Shown piece by piece: positions 7,168-15,414 of a stretch of DNA of 22,823 nucleotides. Location: contig CAYYHA010000046.1 of assembly GCA_964471535.1 (NCBI GenBank), positions 1 to 22,823 of the forward strand. Reading direction: 5' to 3'. The notes under the pieces are model-generated. The model ran no database searches. It was not told the origin of the DNA and saw only the letters and a list, made by a program, of their open reading frames with translations. This DNA comes from CAYYHA01 sp964471535 (lineage in GTDB: Bacteria > Myxococcota > Myxococcia > SLRQ01). Made by a program: the position numbers and the translations under genes. Every line of letters begins with the position of its first letter. Position 1 is the first letter of the stretch.

Positions 7168-9455
7168 GGGGCCGCCTCGTTCGCCCAGGCGACGAAGTCC
7201 CGGCACATCTGTCCCCGCAGTCCCGGGCAGGCAGGCGGGTCGGCGGGCACCGAGACCCCTTCGACGAAGGGGAGGACCACGCTCGATGGCCGGCTCTTCC
7301 CGTGGCCGATGGTGTGTTCGGCGCCGGGGCCCAGCTCGGCGAGCGCAAAGCGCCACTCGGCCCGCGAGCCACCCGGCGTGTCGATGACGATGCGGATGCG
7401 GGACCCCGCCCGGAAGACGTGCGCGAACGCCTCGATGGGAACGCGCACCCGGACCCACTCCCCCGGAGTGAGCGGTGCGACGTCCTCGCGGCGATGGGTG
7501 TGCCGGGGGAAGAGTTCGGTGCTGTCGGGCGCGAGTGCCCGCCGGCTCGCGCGCAGCCATCCGCTCTGCACGTAGACCTCCTTCCCGTCGGGGCGCACCT
7601 CGGTCACCGTGACCTCGAGGTCGGCCTCGGTGGCGGTGCTCTTCAGCCAGAGGTCGGCGCTGCCCGGGCCCACCATCACCCGGTCACGCGCCAAGGGCGC
7701 ACTCAAGAAGTGCACGGCGTGGCCGGGCCCGTCGTCCATCCAGGCCCATGCGGGCACGGGATCCCAGATGTCGGCGCCCGGCGCGAGGATCCCCCGGTCG
7801 CCCTCTGTGGGGTCGGGGCGGAACACCGAGGCCCCCTCGCCGGTGGGCTCGGTGGGCGCAAGCGAGCCGTCGGGCTGGAAGAACCAGCGCTCGTAGCTCT
7901 CGGCGGAGGGCGGCCAGCGGTCGAAGTGCCACTCGAAGACGGGCACCGGCGCGCCCACGGCATCGGCGCGCCCGCCGCTTTCGAAGGCGACGCGGTACCG
8001 GGGCTCGGCCTCCCATTCGGCCCGTGCCTGCTCGAAGTCGGTGCGGCCGGCGTAGCGGGACTCGGGGAGCGAGACGCCCACGCCGAAGATCTCCTGGGTG
8101 AGCACCGGCGTGATGCCCTCGAGCAGCGGATCGACGGGGACGAGTTCCCGGCGCACGTAGAAGTCGAGGAAGGTCTTCCACTCGGTGAGGATGAAGGGCG
8201 CATAGCCGTCGGGATGGACGCCGTTGTAGACGGTGAAGCGGGTGAAGGGGGCGCTCTCGAAGCGATCGAGCAGCGTGTGGAAGCCGGGGCCGGTCTGCTC
8301 GTCCTGCCAGGCGCTGGCGAAGAAGACGGGGACGGTGATCTGCCCGACGAAGTTCTCGGGATTGATGGGGTCGACGATCTCCGGCTCGTAGAAGGGGTGG
8401 TCGATGGCCACCTGCACCGTGTCCACCTTCTGGCCGTGGAGCAGCTGGTTCTCGGCACAGGTCAGATCGCCCGCCTCGACCCGCTCTCGCTCCCATCCGC
8501 GGCCATAGGGATCGGCACCGGCGAGCACCCGCTCTGCCCAAGTGAGCGCGAAGCCATCGTTGAGGATGCCCCCCGGCCGCAGGGTGCTCATGGTGCTTCC
8601 GATCACCGAGAGGGGGGCGATGGCGGCCAGTGAGGGCGGCTGTTCTGCGGCGACGAAGAGCTGCGAGATGCCCGGGTAGGACAGGCCCACCATGCCCACG
8701 CGATGGCCGAGCACCCACGGCTGGCGGGCGACCACCTCGATGACGTCGTAGCCATCGAGCCGTTGCAGCGTCTCGAAGAAGTCGTAGGCACCGCCGGAGC
8801 AGCCCGTCCCACGCATGTTGACCCCAACGGTCGCAAATCCTGTCAGGCCCCCGATGATGCCCGACGCGAAGTCGGGAGCGTTGCAGAGCACCGGATAGTC
8901 GTCGCAGAGGCCGGAGAGAGATGCATCGAGGGGCCGGCCAGGGCGGGAGGGAGAGTAGCCGGAGTAGTTGATGAGCGTTGGGTACGGCCCCTCTTCCACC
9001 GGCCCCGGAAGCGAGACGAAGACGGAGAGCTTCGTGCCGTCGCGGGTGGTGATGTATCCGAAGCCGGGCTCGAGCACCTGCGCCTCGTAGAAGCTGGGAT
9101 CGGGCAAGCTCTCCTCTACGCTCATCACGTGCAGGCGGCCGGTGTGCTCCTCGGGCACGACGCCCTCGGTGACGACCACGTAGTCCCCAGGAAGGAGCCG
9201 GCGGAAGACGAGGCTCCCGAGTGCGTCGGCTTCGCCCCGTGCGACCTCCTGGCCGGTATCCGCGTCGAGCACGCGGAGCGTCCAACCCGGGTGGGCGTGG
9301 GTGACGTGGAGCTGTTCGACGCTCTCCCGAACATCGAAGCTCGCCGTCTCCAGCGGGCCGCAGGCGGCGAGCGCGGCGAGTACGAATGCTGCAAGTGCGA
9401 AAGGCGGAGTGAGCCGGGAGGAGGAAGTGGGGTGGTGGGCGAGGTGTGCGTGCAT
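7164..9455 (-). CDS. CocE/NonD-family serine hydrolase, predicted lipoprotein
   Basis: A 763-residue protein with GGAGG six bases before its ATG. Residues 1-32 are a lipoprotein signal ending in the lipobox L-A-A-C (Cys32), so the mature enzyme should be lipid-anchored in the envelope. Residues about 45-120 form an extra N-terminal region. The alpha/beta-hydrolase core follows. It has the family-typical MRGTGCSGG, the nucleophile Ser259 in GLSYPG, a probable Asp385 in the SAWQDEQ segment and His414 in NGVHPDGY. The C-terminal third is the beta-sandwich of the CocE/X-Pro dipeptidyl peptidase family, ending near an RIRIVIDTPGG strand. Members cleave acyl esters or X-Pro peptides, and the substrate here is unknown. 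The gene is convergent with the redox fusion and shares the TTAA at 7164-7167, which supplies both stop codons. Confidence 0.88.
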   Translation of the reverse strand: MHAHLAHHPTSSSRLTPPFALAAFVLAALAACGPLETASFDVRESVEQLHVTHAHPGWTLRVLDADTGQEVARGEADALGSLVFRRLLPGDYVVVTEGVVPEEHTGRLHVMSVEESLPDPSFYEAQVLEPGFGYITTRDGTKLSVFVSLPGPVEEGPYPTLINYSGYSPSRPGRPLDASLSGLCDDYPVLCNAPDFASGIIGGLTGFATVGVNMRGTGCSGGAYDFFETLQRLDGYDVIEVVARQPWVLGHRVGMVGLSYPGISQLFVAAEQPPSLAAIAPLSVIGSTMSTLRPGGILNDGFALTWAERVLAGADPYGRGWERERVEAGDLTCAENQLLHGQKVDTVQVAIDHPFYEPEIVDPINPENFVGQITVPVFFASAWQDEQTGPGFHTLLDRFESAPFTRFTVYNGVHPDGYAPFILTEWKTFLDFYVRRELVPVDPLLEGITPVLTQEIFGVGVSLPESRYAGRTDFEQARAEWEAEPRYRVAFESGGRADAVGAPVPVFEWHFDRWPPSAESYERWFFQPDGSLAPTEPTGEGASVFRPDPTEGDRGILAPGADIWDPVPAWAWMDDGPGHAVHFLSAPLARDRVMVGPGSADLWLKSTATEADLEVTVTEVRPDGKEVYVQSGWLRASRRALAPDSTELFPRHTHRREDVAPLTPGEWVRVRVPIEAFAHVFRAGSRIRIVIDTPGGSRAEWRFALAELGPGAEHTIGHGKSRPSSVVLPFVEGVSVPADPPACPGLRGQMCRDFVAWANEAAP

Positions 9456-9695
9456 GGAATCCTCCAATCGGGGGAGCATACGCGGATTCCTCCGCGCGAT
9501 GCACGGCCGCCCTTTGCCGTGGCGGGCCGCCCGGGGGCGCCGCGCCGCTATGCCGCAGGTGCCAGCGGACCCTTGCCACAGCCCGCGGCTTGCGCGAAGG
9601 CCGGGGCCCCGGTAGACCACCGCCGGCCCCGCGCCGCGATCAGCCGTCGTGGCGGCGGTTCCCATCCACCCCCGATGCGCGAGAGAGGTCGACCC

Positions 9696-10718
9696 GTGAG
9701 CTTGCCCCATCAGCACCTGGCCAGCGAGGATCTGCGCGTTCGAATCGACGGCGACGCCGTCTACGAGGCGCTCGAGACCCTGCGCGAGGAGGAGGCGGCG
9801 CGGCGCGCCGAGGAGGCGCGGCGGCTCGCCCGGGCGGAGGAGAAGGCGCGCCGGCAGGCGGAGAAGAAGCGAAAGAAGGGAAAGAAACGCAAGAAGCCGG
9901 CCCGACCGCCGCGGATTCCCCGCTACACGGCGCGCACCGCAGACCGCCACGAGCTCTACCAGCGCTCGGTACAGGCGCCGGAGGAGGACGTGAAGTTCTA
10001 CCTCGAGGTCTACGACGCCCTCCGGGGCGGGCGGCCGCGCCACCTGCGTGAGGACTTCTGCGGCACCGCCTACCTGATGAGCCACTGGGTCCGGGTCGAT
10101 CCCAGCTTCACCTGCGAGGGCTACGACATCGATGCAGCCACGCTCGCCTGGGGCGTCGAGCACAACTTCCTGCCCCTCGGCGAGGCGGCGCGCCGGGCGC
10201 TCCTGCGCCACCAGGACGTGCGCGAGCCCAGTGCGGAGCCCCCGGACATCCGCGTGGCGACCAACTTCTCCTGGCAGGTGTTCAAGACCCGGCGTGAACT
10301 GCTCGGCTACTTCCGATCCGTCTACGAGGACCTGCCCGCCGGCGCGCTCTTCGTGCTCGACATCCACGGGGGCCCCGAGGCGATGCAGGAGCAGGAGGAG
10401 ATCACCGAGCACGACGACTTCGACTACGTCTGGGATCAGGACGTCTACTGGCCGGCCACCGGCGAGTACACCTGTCACATCCACTTCCGCTTCCCCGATG
10501 GCACGGCGCTCGAGCGCGCCTTCACCTACGAGTGGCGCCTGTGGGGGCTGCCGGAGGTCCTCGACGTGCTCCGCGACGCCGGCTTCGAGAAGCTGGAGAC
10601 CTGGTGGGAGGGGACCGACGAGGACGGCGAGTCGGGAAACGGCATCTTCACGCCCGACGAGAAGGGTGAGAACTGCCTCTCCTGGATCACCTACATCGTG
10701 GCGCAGAAGCGGGGGTAG
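9696..10718 (+). CDS. Class I SAM-dependent methyltransferase with charged N-terminal linker
   Basis: A 340-residue protein. I chose the GTG at 9696 because GAGAGAGGT lies seven bases upstream. An in-frame ATG at 9675 is the alternative. Residues about 25-75 are a highly charged helix of Glu/Arg/Ala then Lys, which looks like an RNA- or ribosome-contacting extension or linker. The methyltransferase domain begins near residue 80 (ELYQRSVQ). Its SAM-binding motif I is LREDFCGTA (residues 117-125), with the acidic strand-2 end GYDID at 142-146. A strand ending FVLDIHGG follows, and the C-terminus carries the ITYIVAQKR strand. The EDFCGT signature is a known bacterial methyltransferase subgroup of undefined substrate. 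It is divergent from the hydrolase and convergent with the AMIN gene. Confidence 0.85.
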   Translation: MSLPHQHLASEDLRVRIDGDAVYEALETLREEEAARRAEEARRLARAEEKARRQAEKKRKKGKKRKKPARPPRIPRYTARTADRHELYQRSVQAPEEDVKFYLEVYDALRGGRPRHLREDFCGTAYLMSHWVRVDPSFTCEGYDIDAATLAWGVEHNFLPLGEAARRALLRHQDVREPSAEPPDIRVATNFSWQVFKTRRELLGYFRSVYEDLPAGALFVLDIHGGPEAMQEQEEITEHDDFDYVWDQDVYWPATGEYTCHIHFRFPDGTALERAFTYEWRLWGLPEVLDVLRDAGFEKLETWWEGTDEDGESGNGIFTPDEKGENCLSWITYIVAQKRG

Positions 10719-10770
10719 ACCCGCGCCGCTGCCTGCGGGGCTGGCCGACGGCTGCCTGACTCGACGTGCC

Positions 10771-11703
10771 TCAACGTGTGCCGCTTGGGGTCGTGTCGGA
10801 TCCTACCGCTCGACGCCAGCCGATGAGATAGGCATCGCCGTTTTGCCCGGCGACGAAGGGGCGCCAGCCCGCCTCTTCGAGGTCCACGACCAGGCGCACG
10901 AAGTCCGCGTGGACGCCCACGCGGATGCGGCGCGCCACCGGCCAGGCGGCGGGCAGCGTGAAGCGGTCCGCGTTCCACGTCGCGCCGAGCACGTCGATGA
11001 CGGTACGTGGCGGCGCGGAGAGGGTCTCGAGCTTCACCCGGGCGCGTCCCCCGACGGGGATGCGCAGGCGCCAGCCGGCCTCGCCTGCGCCCCCGCCGCG
11101 AACGAAGCGCGGCGCCCCGAGGCGGTAGGGCCGCGCGCGGCGCGGCGCCGACCCGGCGAAGAGCCCCGCCGCGCCGGCGACGGCGCCGCGCAGGGGTCCC
11201 GGCAAGGGCACCGGGTCCAAGGTGCCTGCACCCGCGGCGACCACCGCGGCCTCTTCGAGGGTGGCCGCGAGCGCCGCCGCGGTCGCATCGAGCTTCGAGG
11301 CCTCGGGTGATTCTCGAGGCGGTCGGGCCGTTGCAGGCGCCGCCTGCCGCGTCGTGTCTGCCGCCTCTCGGCGCACCTCCTCGGTCGCGGAAGCGCTGGC
11401 CGCCTCCTGCGGCTCCGAACTCTGTGACAGGTCGGGTCGCGGGGCGAAGAGCCAGCGGGAGAGGGCGAGGGAGCCGCCGGCGAGAAGGGCGAGGAGCGCC
11501 ATCCCGAGGAGGACGCGCTTCGGATCGATGGCTGCGAGGCGGCCCTCGTCACGGCGGATCCGCCGCGCGCGGGGGGTGCGCGCCCGGCGCCGCGGCACGA
11601 CGGGCAGCTCTCCGCGCCGCGCGGTATCGAGAGCGAGGGCTCGGGGCGCCTCCTCCTCGGCGCCGCGGGGACGGGCGCGAGGATGGTCGAGCTCTGGTTC
11701 CAC
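10771..11703 (-). CDS. Single-pass membrane protein with C-terminal AMIN domain
   Basis: A 310-residue protein from the GTG at 11703. The upstream in-frame TTG at 11721 is a weaker alternative, since neither has a Shine-Dalgarno site and the GTG has a TACCAT box nine bases ahead. The first 60 residues are rich in Arg/Pro and cytoplasmic. One transmembrane helix (about residues 64-85) is followed by a long Ala/Glu/Pro linker. The last 90 residues match an AMIN domain: GWRLRIPVGG, RTVIDVLGA and IRVGVHADFVRLVVDLE. AMIN domains bind peptidoglycan or place envelope machines such as amidases and type IV pilus secretins (PilQ). No amidase domain is present here, so the protein is likely a wall-binding adaptor. 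It lies just downstream of the antiporter on the same strand. Confidence 0.75.
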   Translation of the reverse strand: MEPELDHPRARPRGAEEEAPRALALDTARRGELPVVPRRRARTPRARRIRRDEGRLAAIDPKRVLLGMALLALLAGGSLALSRWLFAPRPDLSQSSEPQEAASASATEEVRREAADTTRQAAPATARPPRESPEASKLDATAAALAATLEEAAVVAAGAGTLDPVPLPGPLRGAVAGAAGLFAGSAPRRARPYRLGAPRFVRGGGAGEAGWRLRIPVGGRARVKLETLSAPPRTVIDVLGATWNADRFTLPAAWPVARRIRVGVHADFVRLVVDLEEAGWRPFVAGQNGDAYLIGWRRAVGSDTTPSGTR

Positions 11704-11711
11704 CGCGCACG

Positions 11712-11717
11712 ATGGTA
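11712..11717 (-). promoter_or_regulatory. Candidate -10 box (TACCAT) before the AMIN-domain gene
   Basis: Read on the minus strand, TACCAT is followed by eight GC-rich bases and then GTG, with no ribosome-binding site. This is the arrangement expected for a leaderless transcript starting at the GTG. No -35 element is recognisable, and the box lies inside the short gap after the antiporter stop. Confidence 0.3.
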
Positions 11718-11736
11718 CCAAGGGGCCCGACGGGCG

Positions 11737-13425
11737 TCAGGTTTCGCCCGTGGGGGTCGCGGGCCCACGCTCCCGGCCATGGCGAAAGTGCCCCACCACG
11801 TCCTGCTGCGCGAGGAAGCCCACCAGCTTCGTCGGGTCGTCTGGGTCGACCACCGGAAGGTAGGCGGTGTCCGCCGCCTCGAAGCGCCGCAGCGCCTCCT
11901 CGAGGTCCATCTCCGGGTGGGCCACCGCGCGCGGCGGCTCGGCGAGGTCGTGCGCCCGGACGAGGGTGAGCAGCTCGGGCTGCAGGAGCTGGTCGCGCAC
12001 GTCGCGAAACTCGATGAGTCCGACGAAGCGCCCCTTGGCGTCCACCACCGGGAAGACGTCGTAGACCGATCCCTCGATGGCATCGAGGACCTCGCTCAAG
12101 GGCGCACCCTCGTCGATGGTGTCCACCGCACGGCGCATGAAGTCCGCCACCCGGGGACTCTCGTTGCCCGGCCCACCCTTCAAGGCCGGCAGCCCCAGGG
12201 CCCTCCTCAGCCGGCTCGCGATCTCCAGGAAGGTGGAGAGGTGCCCCTCCGCGGGGGGGCGGCGGAGGAGCCGTGCCACCTTCACCTCTCCGCTTCTCAC
12301 CAGCGCCCACTTGATGAGCGGCGGCCCGGTCATCTCGAAGACGAAGACGGCGCCGAGGATGGCGGGTGTAACGGCGGCGGCGAGCTCTGGATGGCTGCTC
12401 CGAAGGCCCAGCGCCAGGCCGATGACGACTCCCGCCTGCGCCAGCATCCCCGGGCCCAGCCAGCGCACCTGCTCCCTCGGCCGGCCGGCGCGCCGCGCCG
12501 CGATCCCCGCACCGACCAGCTTCCCAGCGGCGCGCGCGAAGACATAGGCGACCGCCGCCAGGCCCGCGTCCGAGAGGTGATGGAGGTGGGCGCCTGCCGA
12601 GACGAAGAAGATCACGTAGATGGGCGCGAAGAAGGGCTCGAGGCCGGCCACCAGGCGGCGGCCCGCACCCGAGACGTTGGCGATGGTCAGGCCCAGGAAG
12701 AGGCTCGCGAGGAGGGGGGAGAAGCCGTAGCGGACCGGCAGGCTCAAGGCCAGGCCGAGGGCCAGCAGGGCCAGGAAGGTCTGCTCGGTCGAATCGTGGC
12801 TGCGGGCTTCGAGGTAGACGAGGACCACCCCGAGGCCGATCCCCAGCGCCAAGGCAGCCAGGACCTGTAGCCCCGTGAGGCCGAGGGCGGTGACGAGCGA
12901 GTCCACGTCGCTGCGCAGCAGCGTCAGCGCCAGCCCGAAGGCGACGATCACCAGCACGTCGTCGAAGGCCACGACGGCGCGCAAGGTCCGGGTGACCGGG
13001 CCGCTGCTCTCGTACTCCTTGATGACCAGGAGGGTGCTCGCGCTCGCCCCGGCCACCGAGAGGATGGCGAAGAGCGCCGCGGCCACCGGCCCCACGCCAG
13101 TGAGCCAGACCGCCGGAAAGACGAGAAGCGGCGGCAAGAGCGCTTGCGCCGCGGTGAGTCCGAAGAGCCCCTGGCGGGTCCGCCGCAGCTCGGGCAGGCT
13201 GACGTGGGATCCGATCTCGAAGAGCACCAGGCCCAGGGCCAGCTCGTCGATGAAGTGCAGCGGCTCGAGCAGCGCTGCGTCCACCACCTCGAAGCCGCCG
13301 GGGCCGACGAGGAGACCGGCGAGGAGGTAGCCAGAGACGTGGGGCAGGCGCACGAGATGGGCGAGGCGCCCCGCGAGGACGGCCACGAGGAGCAGGACGG
13401 CGCCACCAAGGAGTGCTCCACTCAC
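11737..13425 (-). CDS. CPA2-family cation/proton antiporter with two CBS domains
   Basis: A 562-residue protein starting at GTG with an AAGGG site upstream. Residues 1-375 form about a dozen transmembrane helices of the Na+/H+ or K+/H+ exchanger fold. They include the LPHVSGYLLAGLLVGPGG opening segment, the ELALGLVLFEIG helix, and the ion-binding Phe154-Asp155-Asp156 motif, where paired acidic residues carry the exchange. In place of a KefC-type TrkA-N domain, the C-terminus holds a pair of CBS domains (about residues 423-480 and 500-550). These often sense adenine nucleotides or ionic strength. It should regulate cytoplasmic cation and pH balance. It belongs to a minus-strand run with RNase HII and thioredoxin upstream and the AMIN gene 15-33 bases downstream. 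The ion specificity cannot be told. Confidence 0.88.
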   Translation of the reverse strand: MSGALLGGAVLLLVAVLAGRLAHLVRLPHVSGYLLAGLLVGPGGFEVVDAALLEPLHFIDELALGLVLFEIGSHVSLPELRRTRQGLFGLTAAQALLPPLLVFPAVWLTGVGPVAAALFAILSVAGASASTLLVIKEYESSGPVTRTLRAVVAFDDVLVIVAFGLALTLLRSDVDSLVTALGLTGLQVLAALALGIGLGVVLVYLEARSHDSTEQTFLALLALGLALSLPVRYGFSPLLASLFLGLTIANVSGAGRRLVAGLEPFFAPIYVIFFVSAGAHLHHLSDAGLAAVAYVFARAAGKLVGAGIAARRAGRPREQVRWLGPGMLAQAGVVIGLALGLRSSHPELAAAVTPAILGAVFVFEMTGPPLIKWALVRSGEVKVARLLRRPPAEGHLSTFLEIASRLRRALGLPALKGGPGNESPRVADFMRRAVDTIDEGAPLSEVLDAIEGSVYDVFPVVDAKGRFVGLIEFRDVRDQLLQPELLTLVRAHDLAEPPRAVAHPEMDLEEALRRFEAADTAYLPVVDPDDPTKLVGFLAQQDVVGHFRHGRERGPATPTGET

Positions 13426-13516
13426 TGCCCTTCACCGCCCTTCATGCCATCTCTCTCCCTGCCGGTGTGCCCGTCGCTCCAGGGCGCTCTCTCTTGGACC
13501 GTGCTCGAGGCGGGCC

Positions 13517-14326
13517 TCACCGGGCGCCTGGCACGGGCCGTGCGCCCCGCCCCTCCGCGCGGGCGGCCACCTGGGCGACCACCGAGAAGGAACGCCGGTG
13601 AATGGGACAGGGCCCGAGGCGGGCGAGCGCCTCGCGGTGGCGCCGGACGCCGTAGCCCTTGTGCTGGGCGAATCCGTATCCGGGGTAGAGCCGGTCCAGC
13701 CGCCGCATCTCTGCATCGCGGGCGGTCTTGGCGAGGATCGAGGCGGCGGCGATGGAGAGGCTGCGACGATCCCCGTGGACCAGCGGAGTTTCGGGGAGCC
13801 CACAGTGGAGGCGCCGTGCATCGACGAGGAGGTGCTCCGGCGGCGGGTCGAGCGCCTCCACCGCCCGCCGCATCGCCAGGAGCCCGGCCTGGTAGATGTT
13901 CAGGCGGTCGATCTCCTCCGGGCTCGCCCAACCGAGCGCGTGGGCCAGCGCGGCCTCTCGGATCACCCCCGCCAGGCGCTCCCGCGTCTTGGCATCGAGT
14001 CGCTTCGAGTCGTCGATCCCCGGATGGCGCCACCCCGGGGGAAGCACGACGGCGGCGGCGCACACCGGTCCGGCCAGCGGGCTCATGCCCGCCTCGTCGA
14101 CGCCGGCCACCCGCAGAGGGGCCAGCGCCCGCTCGAAGCGGAGCAGGTGGCGCAGGCGCTGACCCTCGGCGCGGTTGGCCCGGCGGCGCCGGCGCACCGC
14201 CTCGAGGATGCGCCGGGCGCCGCGCCGGGGGTCTGCCTCGAGCGCGCGCTCGAGCGCCCGGGGCAGGGGACGACCCTCCTGCACGTGGCGCCGGTGGAGC
14301 GTCTCGAGCGGCGGGAGGTCGCGCAT
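13517..14326 (-). CDS. rnhB: Ribonuclease HII
   Basis: A 269-residue enzyme with GGAAGGGGG before its ATG. It cuts RNA in RNA-DNA hybrids and single ribonucleotides left in DNA. The four metal-binding acids are present: Asp77 and Glu78 in VAGVDEAG, Asp169 in LLVDA, and Asp204 in AKTARDAEM. Other hallmarks are IDDSKRL, the SIAAASILAK helix and YGFAQHKGYG, where the Tyr senses the ribose. Two features are unusual. About 70 Arg-rich residues precede the catalytic domain. The GRG motif that contacts the 2'-hydroxyl junction reads G-M-S (residues 80-82). The core is otherwise complete, so activity is likely. It sits 41 bases after thioredoxin and 91 bases before the antiporter, on the same strand. 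Confidence 0.92.
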   Translation of the reverse strand: MRDLPPLETLHRRHVQEGRPLPRALERALEADPRRGARRILEAVRRRRRANRAEGQRLRHLLRFERALAPLRVAGVDEAGMSPLAGPVCAAAVVLPPGWRHPGIDDSKRLDAKTRERLAGVIREAALAHALGWASPEEIDRLNIYQAGLLAMRRAVEALDPPPEHLLVDARRLHCGLPETPLVHGDRRSLSIAAASILAKTARDAEMRRLDRLYPGYGFAQHKGYGVRRHREALARLGPCPIHRRSFSVVAQVAARAEGRGARPVPGAR

Positions 14327-14367
14327 GCCCCCCTTCCTAGCACGCCGCCCGGCGGGCGAGAGCCCCT

Positions 14368-14757
14368 CTAGCTCTGCTCGCCTTCCTCGGCCGCCTCTTG
14401 CTCCTGCTTGGCGATCTCGGCGCGTACTTCGTCCATGTCCAGCTCGCGCAGCTGGCCGATGATCTCGTCGAGCGCCTCGGCGGGCAGCGCGCCGGCCTGG
14501 GCGAAGACCCCGATCTGCTCCTTGAACGCGACGAGGGTGGGGATGGAGCGGATGCCGAAGGCGGCGGCGATCTCCTGCTCCTCGTCGGTGTTCACCTTGC
14601 CGAAGACGATGTCCTCGTTGCGGTCGCTCGCTGCGTCGAAGACGGGTCCGAACGCCTTGCACGGCGCACACCACGGCGCCCAGAAGTCGATCAGGACGAT
14701 CGCGTTGTCGCTCAAGGTCTTTTCCAGGTTCTCTTTGGTCACTTCGATGGTTGCCAT
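14368..14757 (-). CDS. trxA: Thioredoxin with acidic C-terminal tail
   Basis: A 129-residue protein with AAGGAG seven bases before its ATG. The thioredoxin fold is full length. The active site Trp29-Cys30-Ala-Pro-Cys33 is in DFWAPWCAPC, the cis-proline is in the IRSIPT loop (Pro73), and a typical KVNTDEE strand lies between. The active site is WCAPC rather than the classical WCGPC, a change that can shift redox potential. Residues beyond about 105 form an extra Glu/Gln-rich helix absent from E. coli thioredoxin 1. No signal peptide is seen, so it is a cytoplasmic disulfide reductant. It is the first gene of the minus-strand run and is divergent from the PilZ gene. A specialised thioredoxin-family paralogue is possible. 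Confidence 0.88.
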   Translation of the reverse strand: MATIEVTKENLEKTLSDNAIVLIDFWAPWCAPCKAFGPVFDAASDRNEDIVFGKVNTDEEQEIAAAFGIRSIPTLVAFKEQIGVFAQAGALPAEALDEIIGQLRELDMDEVRAEIAKQEQEAAEEGEQS

Positions 14758-14961
14758 GCAAGGCTCCTTGGAATGGGGTTCGGCCTACACCATGGCGCCG
14801 CGGAGGCCGATGCGCCAGGGGCGCTGGGACGGCATCAGGCATCCGGGGCGCCGTGGAACCGCAGGCGGGATGGGCCGCGGCCAAAAAATGGACCGTGTGC
14901 GGACCCCTCGTTACCGTCGACTTCGAGGGCGCAGGTAAGGCCCTCGAGCCGAGGAGGAACC

Positions 14962-15267
14962 ATGGCCGACACAGTACAACGCCGTTTCTTTCGCCGCATC
15001 GCCGATGGTGGTGCGGTGCGTTTTCGCTACGTCGAGGGTGGGGGAGAAGTTGGAGGCTGGCTGCTCGACATTGGGGCCGGCGGCCTCGCCTTCGAGACGC
15101 ACCGGCCCGTCGCGCCGGGCAGCCTCATCGAGGCGCGCGTTTCGCCGGCCGACGGCTCGGGACGCGATCTCGTCGCCGTCCTCGAGGTGCTGCGAAGCGA
15201 CCGCCTCGAGGCGCGGCGCCACCGCGTCGCGGGGCGCTTCCACTGGCGCCTCTCCCGCGCCGCCTAG
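14962..15267 (+). CDS. Small stand-alone PilZ-domain protein
   Basis: A 101-residue protein with GAGGAGG a few bases before its ATG. It shows the c-di-GMP-binding PilZ pattern. An Arg cluster RRFFRR (residues 7-12) provides the RxxxR element, and LLDIGAGGLAF (about residues 34-44) provides the [D/N]xSxxG element, here D-I-G-A-G-G with Gly replacing the usual Ser. A beta-barrel of alternating strands follows, ending in FHWRL. A single-domain PilZ protein usually acts as an adaptor that responds to c-di-GMP, often controlling motility or surface structures. It is convergent with a c-di-GMP phosphodiesterase gene. Binding is likely but should be tested because of the Ser-to-Gly change. Confidence 0.75.
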   Translation: MADTVQRRFFRRIADGGAVRFRYVEGGGEVGGWLLDIGAGGLAFETHRPVAPGSLIEARVSPADGSGRDLVAVLEVLRSDRLEARRHRVAGRFHWRLSRAA

Positions 15268-15303
15268 GGCCCCGCAGGCCCAGCACCGAGGCCCCCGAGG
15301 GAT

Positions 15304-15341
15304 GGCCGCCCCGGGGCGGCCGGCCGTGCACCGCCCGGTGC
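15304..15341. terminator. Tandem GC-rich hairpins between convergent genes
   Basis: Positions 15304-15321 are an 18-base perfect palindrome (GGCCGCCCCGGGGCGGCC). A second hairpin, GCACC-GCCC-GGTGC, follows at 15328-15341. They lie between the stops of the convergent PilZ and EAL genes, where a bidirectional terminator is expected. There is no T-tract on either side, so intrinsic termination is uncertain. Confidence 0.35.
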
Positions 15342-15414
15342 GGCGGTCGCGGTGGGTCGCGGCGGCACACCGCAGGGCCCGCACCCGTGGCCGAGCGGCG
15401 GCGCGCTCCTCCCT

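Noticed and set aside
4956..8633. Open frame of over 1200 codons on the plus strand
   Set aside because: It runs through the redox fusion in another frame and then antisense through the hydrolase. The translation is Arg/Pro-rich and without domains, a usual artefact of very high GC.
9481..9496. Hairpin CGCGGA-TTCC-TCCGCG between the divergent hydrolase and methyltransferase genes
   Set aside because: Only six base pairs in a GC-rich region, with no second copy and no adjacent regulator, so it is not better than chance.
9456..10484. N-terminal extension of the hydrolase frame
   Set aside because: The frame is open upstream, but the lipoprotein signal begins at the ATG at 9455 with a good ribosome-binding site, and the extension overlaps the methyltransferase on the other strand.
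10719..10770. Possible terminator between the convergent methyltransferase and AMIN genes
   Set aside because: The best stem is five base pairs with a ten-base loop and no T-tract, which is too weak to report.
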